Source: Nitrococcus mobilis Nb-231 (GTDB taxonomy: Bacteria > Pseudomonadota > Gammaproteobacteria > Nitrococcales > Nitrococcaceae). From it: a stretch of 64,000 bases of DNA. The stretch spans positions 2,490,342 through 2,554,341 of the forward strand of contig NZ_CH672427.1 in NCBI RefSeq assembly GCF_000153205.1, in the 5' to 3' direction. Under the pieces are notes generated by a model. That model did no database searches, was not told the DNA's origin, and saw only the letters and a program-made list of their open reading frames with translations. Position 1 is the stretch's first letter, and the number at the start of each line of letters is the position of its first letter. This document shows positions 55,073-64,000 of this stretch, piece by piece. The position numbers and the translations under genes were made by a program.

Positions 55073-56332
55073 CTATTGTTTGAGCACGGCGAGTTCCACG
55101 CGGGCCGTACGTTTTTCGTGATCGTGCAAGAGCGTGAGTTCGAGCGTGTCACCAGCATGCTTGGAGTAGACGATATTCTGCAACTGCTCGGCGCTCTCGA
55201 TGGTTTTGCCGTTGACCTCGATGATGATGTCTCCGCCCACCGGCCAGCGTTGCCCACTACCGGTCACCGCGTATTGGGCCGGCTGTATGTCCGCCTTGTC
55301 CGCAGGACTGTCCTCGGCCACAGCCACCACCATGACGCCCTGATTCGGCAGATTGAGGAATTTGCGCACTTTCTCCGGATAGTCGGCCATACTCATGATT
55401 TGAATGCCGATCTGCGCTTTTTTGACCAAACCGCCGTGTTGCAGCTCGCCTAGGCGCGCCTGCACGAGATTGCTCGGGATGGCCAAGCCCACCCCGACGA
55501 AGGTACCGTTGGGGGCAAGAATCTCGTCGTTGACGCCGATGACCTCCCCCCGCGAGTTGAGCAGAGGCCCGCCGGAGTTGCCGGGGTTGATGGCGGCATC
55601 CGTTTGGATGAAGTCGATGGGGACGCCGCTGACCTGAGCGGCCTGGCGACGATTGACGGCGGAGACGATGCCCTCGGTTACCGTCGAATCCAGCGTGAAC
55701 GGACTACCAATGGCGATGGCTTTCTCGCCTACCATTACTTTGTCCGAGTCGGCGAGGGGAATCGGTATGGCGTCAGCCGGGCGGTCCTTCGGGTTCTTCA
55801 ACTGCAGCAGAGCGAGGTCATAGGATTGGTCGGCCCCCACCACTTTGACCGGCAGGTCCCTGTCCTGACCTCTGAAGTTGACGGTGATTCTCGCGCTCGG
55901 TTTGAGTTCCGTGGAACCGCTCTGCAGGGCCTGCGCCAAGACGTGGTAGTTGGTGACGATCTGGCCTTGGTCGTTGACCACGAAGCCGCTGCCGGCGGCA
56001 CGCTCGATCACCCGCTCGGGTTGCGAGAAGGGGGTGTTTTGACCGAATTGCCGGAAAAACCGGCGCAACTCAGGCGGTAAATTCTCCAGCGGGTTGACCC
56101 GTTGCCCCTCGACCGTGACATTGATTGCTACCACGCTGGGGCTATACCGCTGCACGATATCGATCGTATTTTGCTCGTAGGCGAGGCGCTCCTGCCCACC
56201 AATAGTGGTGATAGCCGGTGCGGCCGAGGCCTTGCCGAGCGGATGAAGATCGGCCAGGCCAAAGTCGCCACCGATTGCAACGGCAACGCCAAGCAGGATC
56301 GCTGTCGACAGCGCTTGTCCTTCTCGCAACAT
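55073..56332 (-). CDS. DegQ/HtrA-like periplasmic serine protease
   Basis: A trypsin-type protease of 419 residues with one PDZ domain. The N-terminal hydrophobic segment (ILLGVAVAIGGDFGLA) can be a signal or an anchor, as in AlgW or DegS. The catalytic triad is complete: His130 in TNYHVL, Asp172 in SYDLALLQ and Ser253 in NPGNSGGPLL. The PDZ domain (about 320-415) includes GVMVVAVAEDSPADKADI and GGDIIIEVNGKTIESAEQL. The single PDZ and short length are closest to the AlgW/DegS type rather than to DegP. It sits alone between aroE and the RND operon. Envelope quality control or a regulatory cleavage role is inferred. Confidence 0.9.
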   Translation of the reverse strand: MLREGQALSTAILLGVAVAIGGDFGLADLHPLGKASAAPAITTIGGQERLAYEQNTIDIVQRYSPSVVAINVTVEGQRVNPLENLPPELRRFFRQFGQNTPFSQPERVIERAAGSGFVVNDQGQIVTNYHVLAQALQSGSTELKPSARITVNFRGQDRDLPVKVVGADQSYDLALLQLKNPKDRPADAIPIPLADSDKVMVGEKAIAIGSPFTLDSTVTEGIVSAVNRRQAAQVSGVPIDFIQTDAAINPGNSGGPLLNSRGEVIGVNDEILAPNGTFVGVGLAIPSNLVQARLGELQHGGLVKKAQIGIQIMSMADYPEKVRKFLNLPNQGVMVVAVAEDSPADKADIQPAQYAVTGSGQRWPVGGDIIIEVNGKTIESAEQLQNIVYSKHAGDTLELTLLHDHEKRTARVELAVLKQ

Positions 56333-56423
56333 TCCCAGCCCTCTCCAGTCATAAACGTGTTCCGAGTGTACCCCGGTGGTTGGCGGTGTGCCATGCTGTA
56401 AGCTCGCTCGGAGCGCAACCCCT

Positions 56424-57236
56424 TTATCCCCTGAGCGCTTGGATCACGGGAGCGGTCTGCGGTCGTATGCCCCGCCAGAGCAAGAACGATTCCGCGGCTT
56501 GCTCAACGAGCATGCCGAGTCCGTCCAGCGCGCGAGCGGCGCCCTGCTCGAGTGCCCAGCTACAAAATGCCGTGGGGGCCTTGCCATAGACCAGGTCGTA
56601 TACGGTCGTACCACCGATCTTCAGACCCTTAGGCAGTGCCGGGAGTTCACCGTGCAGCTCGGCGGACGTGCCGTTTATGATCACATCGAAGTGCTCGCCG
56701 GCGAGCTCTGGAAGGCCGCAGGCCGTCACACAGCCGAGGTCGGCGAGCGAGGTGGCGATGGCATCGGCACGTGCCCGGGTCCTATTGGCGATGACGAGCT
56801 CGGTGGGCGTCTCGGCCAGCAACGCCGGCAGCACACCATGTACGGCCCCGCCCGCGCCCAGGATCAAAATGCGCCGTGCCTGTACTCTTACCCCGTGATT
56901 GCAGCACAGATCCCGAACCAGTCCGGTTCCGTCCGTGTTATCGCCCAGGCGGCCAGCGGCCGTTATGACGATGGTATTCACCGCGCTAGCACGCTCGGCA
57001 CGTGCCGTGCGCCGGTCGACTTCCGCCCAGGCCTGCAACTTGAAAGGTACGGTGATATTGAGGCCGCGACCGCCACTCGCTTCGAACTCGGTTACCGCTG
57101 CGGCGAAGCCGCTGATTGGCACCAGGATGCGCTCATAAGTTACCGGCTCGCCGGTCTGGCGCGCGAACAGCGCGTGGATGCGCGGTGATTGGCTGTGGGC
57201 GATGGGATTGCCCATGACGGCGTAGCGCTCAGGCAT
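56424..57236 (-). CDS. aroE: Shikimate 5-dehydrogenase
   Basis: AroE reduces 3-dehydroshikimate to shikimate with NADPH in aromatic amino-acid synthesis. The 270-residue protein carries the shikimate-binding serines in NPIAHSQSP (Ser15, Ser17), the catalytic lysine in NITVPFK (Lys66) and the partner Asp102 in NTDGTGL. The nucleotide loop is GAGGAVHGVLPAL and the second motif is VIANRTRARAD. The C-terminus GMLVEQAAESFLLWRG is typical. It is followed closely by hemB on its 5' side (39 bp), so the two may share a transcript. Confidence 0.96.
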   Translation of the reverse strand: MPERYAVMGNPIAHSQSPRIHALFARQTGEPVTYERILVPISGFAAAVTEFEASGGRGLNITVPFKLQAWAEVDRRTARAERASAVNTIVITAAGRLGDNTDGTGLVRDLCCNHGVRVQARRILILGAGGAVHGVLPALLAETPTELVIANRTRARADAIATSLADLGCVTACGLPELAGEHFDVIINGTSAELHGELPALPKGLKIGGTTVYDLVYGKAPTAFCSWALEQGAARALDGLGMLVEQAAESFLLWRGIRPQTAPVIQALRG

Positions 57237-57275
57237 GACTCACTCGGCTATGACTGCGGCTATCGGGCCGATCGC

Positions 57276-58389
<1,114 letters not shown>

Positions 58390-58447
58390 GGTGGTCTCGA
58401 ATCCCGGTTACCCTCCGATGGGGGGAGGCTATAGAGAAGAAGCGACG

Positions 58448-58930
58448 CTAATCCTGCGATGCTTTAGAGGCATTCAGGCGGTGGCGGATCCAGCCGAGCA
58501 CGCGGTGCACTCGGGGCGAGGTAAGGCGAAACGCCTCATCGAGCGTTACCCAGCGGTATTCATGGTGTTCGGCCCGACCAAGCTGCGGCGAGATGCCGAA
58601 TGTGACTGCAGTTTCGGTGGTCTCGGCTAGATAATAGCGGGCGATTTTACCCTGAGCATAGGGACCGGTTTCGATGTAGCTGTGGCCCCAATGAAAGCGC
58701 AGCTCCGTGATGCCGGTCTCTTCCATGACCTCACGGCGAGCGGCCTGCAGCGGTTGCTCGTCGCGCTCCACTTGACCCTTTGGAAAGTCCCAATGCTGGA
58801 ACGCCCGCAGCAGTAAAAAGCGCCACTGTCCGTCCACGCGCCGCAGCACCGCTACGCCGGCGGAGAATACCCGGACCTCGCGGTCTTGACGTCGGTCAGC
58901 GTAGTTTCTATCGGCCTCGTGCGCTGTCAT
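58448..58930 (-). CDS. NUDIX hydrolase, diadenosine-tetraphosphatase-like
   Basis: A 160-residue NUDIX protein. The NUDIX box is intact at residues 52-74 ([20 protein letters not shown] followed by TGI), so it should cleave a nucleoside diphosphate linked to another group with Mg2+. The features [26 protein letters not shown] and [18 protein letters not shown] resemble the asymmetric Ap4A hydrolase branch of bacteria. It overlaps the end of hemE by 23 bases and is therefore cotranscribed with it. It is the first gene downstream of hemE; a role in nucleotide clean-up rather than heme synthesis is likely. The exact substrate is unknown. Confidence 0.85.
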   Translation of the reverse strand: MTAHEADRNYADRRQDREVRVFSAGVAVLRRVDGQWRFLLLRAFQHWDFPKGQVERDEQPLQAARREVMEETGITELRFHWGHSYIETGPYAQGKIARYYLAETTETAVTFGISPQLGRAEHHEYRWVTLDEAFRLTSPRVHRVLGWIRHRLNASKASQD

Positions 58931-59987
58931 GGATATGGTTACTAAACTCGTGTACAGCCTCGATCATGGCGGACACGTGATCCGGATCGACCTCGGGGTG
59001 AATACCATGGCCTAGGTTGAATACATGCCCTGGGTGCGGACCATAGGCTTCGAGCACGCGTTGCACCTCGCGTCGAATTACCGCCGGTGCAGCATAGAGC
59101 ACACAGGGATCAAGATTGCCTTGCAGCGCCACCCGCTCGCCAACCCGTTGCCGTGCCGCTGCGATATCCACACTCCAGTCCAGGCCGATTGCATTGGCTC
59201 CGACCCCGGCTAGGGCTTCCAACCAAAGTCCGCCACCCTTGGTGAACACAATGACCGGTATCCGACCTTCCGAGGTGTTAAGACGCAGTGCTTCGAGAAC
59301 GCGCCGCACCGGCTCGAGCGAGAACTCGAGATAGGCCTCGTGCGCCAGCACGCCACCCCAAGTATCGAAGATCATCAACGCCTGAGCGCCGGCTTCGACC
59401 TGGGCATTCAAATAGTCAGCGACGGCCTGCGCCACTTTTTCGAGCAGCTGATGCAGCGCCTGTGGGTGCTCATAGAGCAATGTTTTGATGCGATGGAACG
59501 TGCGGCTGCTGCCCCCTTCGACCATGTAGGTCGCAAGCGTCCAGGGACTGCCGGAGAAGCCGATCAGCGGTACCCGGCCGGCCAGCTCATGGCGGATCAG
59601 CCCGATGGCGTCCGTGACGTAGCGCAGCTCACTGGCGATGTCGGGGGAGCTCAGATCGGCGATCGCTCGCAGGCTGCGGACCGGACGCTCGAATCGGGGT
59701 CCCTCACCCTCCTCGAAATAGAGCCCGAGCCCCATGGCGTCGGGGACTGTGAGGATATCCGAGAACAGGATGGCGGCATCCAGCGGATAACGCTCCAGCG
59801 GCTGCAAGGTCACCTTGCAGGCAAGTTCCGGGTTGCGGCAGAGCGTCATGAAACTGCCGGCTTGTGCCCGCACCTGGCGGTATTCCGGTAAGTAGCGACC
59901 CGCTTGGCGCATGATCCACACGGGGGTTCTATCCACCGGCTCACGGCGTAATGCTCGCAGCAAACGGTCGTTGTGTAATTCGGTCAC
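58908..59987 (-). CDS. hemE: Uroporphyrinogen decarboxylase
   Basis: HemE removes four carboxyl groups from uroporphyrinogen III to give coproporphyrinogen III. The 359-residue protein has the two family signatures, [16 protein letters not shown] near the N-terminus and [19 protein letters not shown] in the middle, plus [17 protein letters not shown] and [16 protein letters not shown]. The start is a GTG with no clear Shine-Dalgarno. The 183 bp between hemE and the gltD stop holds two GC-rich hairpins that may end the gltBD transcript. Confidence 0.96.
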   Translation of the reverse strand: MTELHNDRLLRALRREPVDRTPVWIMRQAGRYLPEYRQVRAQAGSFMTLCRNPELACKVTLQPLERYPLDAAILFSDILTVPDAMGLGLYFEEGEGPRFERPVRSLRAIADLSSPDIASELRYVTDAIGLIRHELAGRVPLIGFSGSPWTLATYMVEGGSSRTFHRIKTLLYEHPQALHQLLEKVAQAVADYLNAQVEAGAQALMIFDTWGGVLAHEAYLEFSLEPVRRVLEALRLNTSEGRIPVIVFTKGGGLWLEALAGVGANAIGLDWSVDIAAARQRVGERVALQGNLDPCVLYAAPAVIRREVQRVLEAYGPHPGHVFNLGHGIHPEVDPDHVSAMIEAVHEFSNHIHDSARGR

Positions 59988-60078
59988 GATTGGTCTGCAG
60001 CCTTGCCAAGATGAATAGCCGGCAGTGTATCATGCGCCGTGCCCAGGTTTTGTAGTGTGCCGGGGCGGCGCTTGCAAG

Positions 60079-60105
60079 CGACCGGCAGCCCGCGCCTGCC
60101 GGTCG
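60079..60105. terminator. GC-rich hairpin between gltD and hemE
   Basis: CGACCGGCAG (60079-60088) pairs perfectly with CTGCCGGTCG (60096-60105) over a seven-base loop. It lies about 65 bp after the gltD stop on the minus strand. It has no T tract, so a Rho-independent role is uncertain; it may instead protect the transcript end. Confidence 0.4.
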
Positions 60106-60129
60106 GGGGTCGGGCCGGAGCAGGGCGCT

Positions 60130-60165
60130 GGCGCCACCGGCGGCAATACGTGTGCCGATGGCGCC
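60130..60165. terminator. Hairpin just after the gltD stop
   Basis: GGCGCCACCGG (60130-60140) pairs with CCGATGGCGCC (60155-60165) at ten of eleven positions plus a wobble pair. It begins six bases after the gltD stop codon. Only the plus-strand side has a TTTT nearby, so terminator function for gltD is tentative. Confidence 0.35.
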
Positions 60166-60170
60166 GGGTT

Positions 60171-64000
<3,830 letters not shown>

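Overview
This 64 kb window is a GC-rich chromosomal piece of a proteobacterium, most likely a gammaproteobacterium. The support is the gltB-gltD-hemE-hemB-aroE housekeeping order, a ppk1/ppx polyphosphate cluster, a SixA phosphatase, a MexB-type RND pump and a complete type VI secretion system (T6SS). I cannot name the species. I found no tRNA, rRNA, CRISPR array, insertion sequence or phage gene.

Left part (1-11.3 kb, mostly minus strand): the 5' end of ppk1, a degenerate CYTH plus CHAD protein and an exopolyphosphatase form a polyphosphate cluster. A GNAT acetyltransferase and a gene fragment separate ppx from sixA, and this insert is bracketed by two diverged ~80 bp copies of the ppx/sixA intergenic sequence. 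Then come a 106 bp palindromic element, a YgiD-type dioxygenase, a GH15 glycosidase and an autotransporter with Calx-beta-like repeats.

Centre (12.0-42.7 kb, all plus strand): a complete T6SS. A cargo module comes first: VgrG, DUF6484, DUF2169 adaptor, a thiolase-fold protein without catalytic residues, a PAAR-like DUF4150 protein with a predicted GHH/HNH nuclease tail, a propeller-like protein (candidate immunity) and a HEAT-like protein. The machine follows: tssA-B-C-hcp-tssE-F-G-clpV, one small unknown gene, a hairpin with a T tract, then tagH-tssJ-K-L-M, a tagF-pppA fusion and ppkA. Start and stop codons overlap at many junctions, so most of this is translationally coupled. PpkA, PppA and the FHA protein make up a threonine phosphorylation switch, with TagF as a repressor domain.

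Downstream (42.7-46.8 kb): a lipoprotein serine hydrolase, a lipoprotein joining Sel1 repeats, a coiled coil and a caspase-like peptidase, a decayed MFS transporter and a small VanZ-like protein. Right part (46.8-64 kb, minus strand): 5-oxoprolinase, an RND pump with its adaptor, a DegQ/HtrA protease, aroE, hemB, a NUDIX hydrolase, hemE, gltD and the 3' part of gltB.

The best candidates for something new are the T6SS cargo module (nuclease, propeller protein and dead ketosynthase) and the caspase lipoprotein next to ppkA. All functions are inferred from sequence motifs and gene order; no database search was run.
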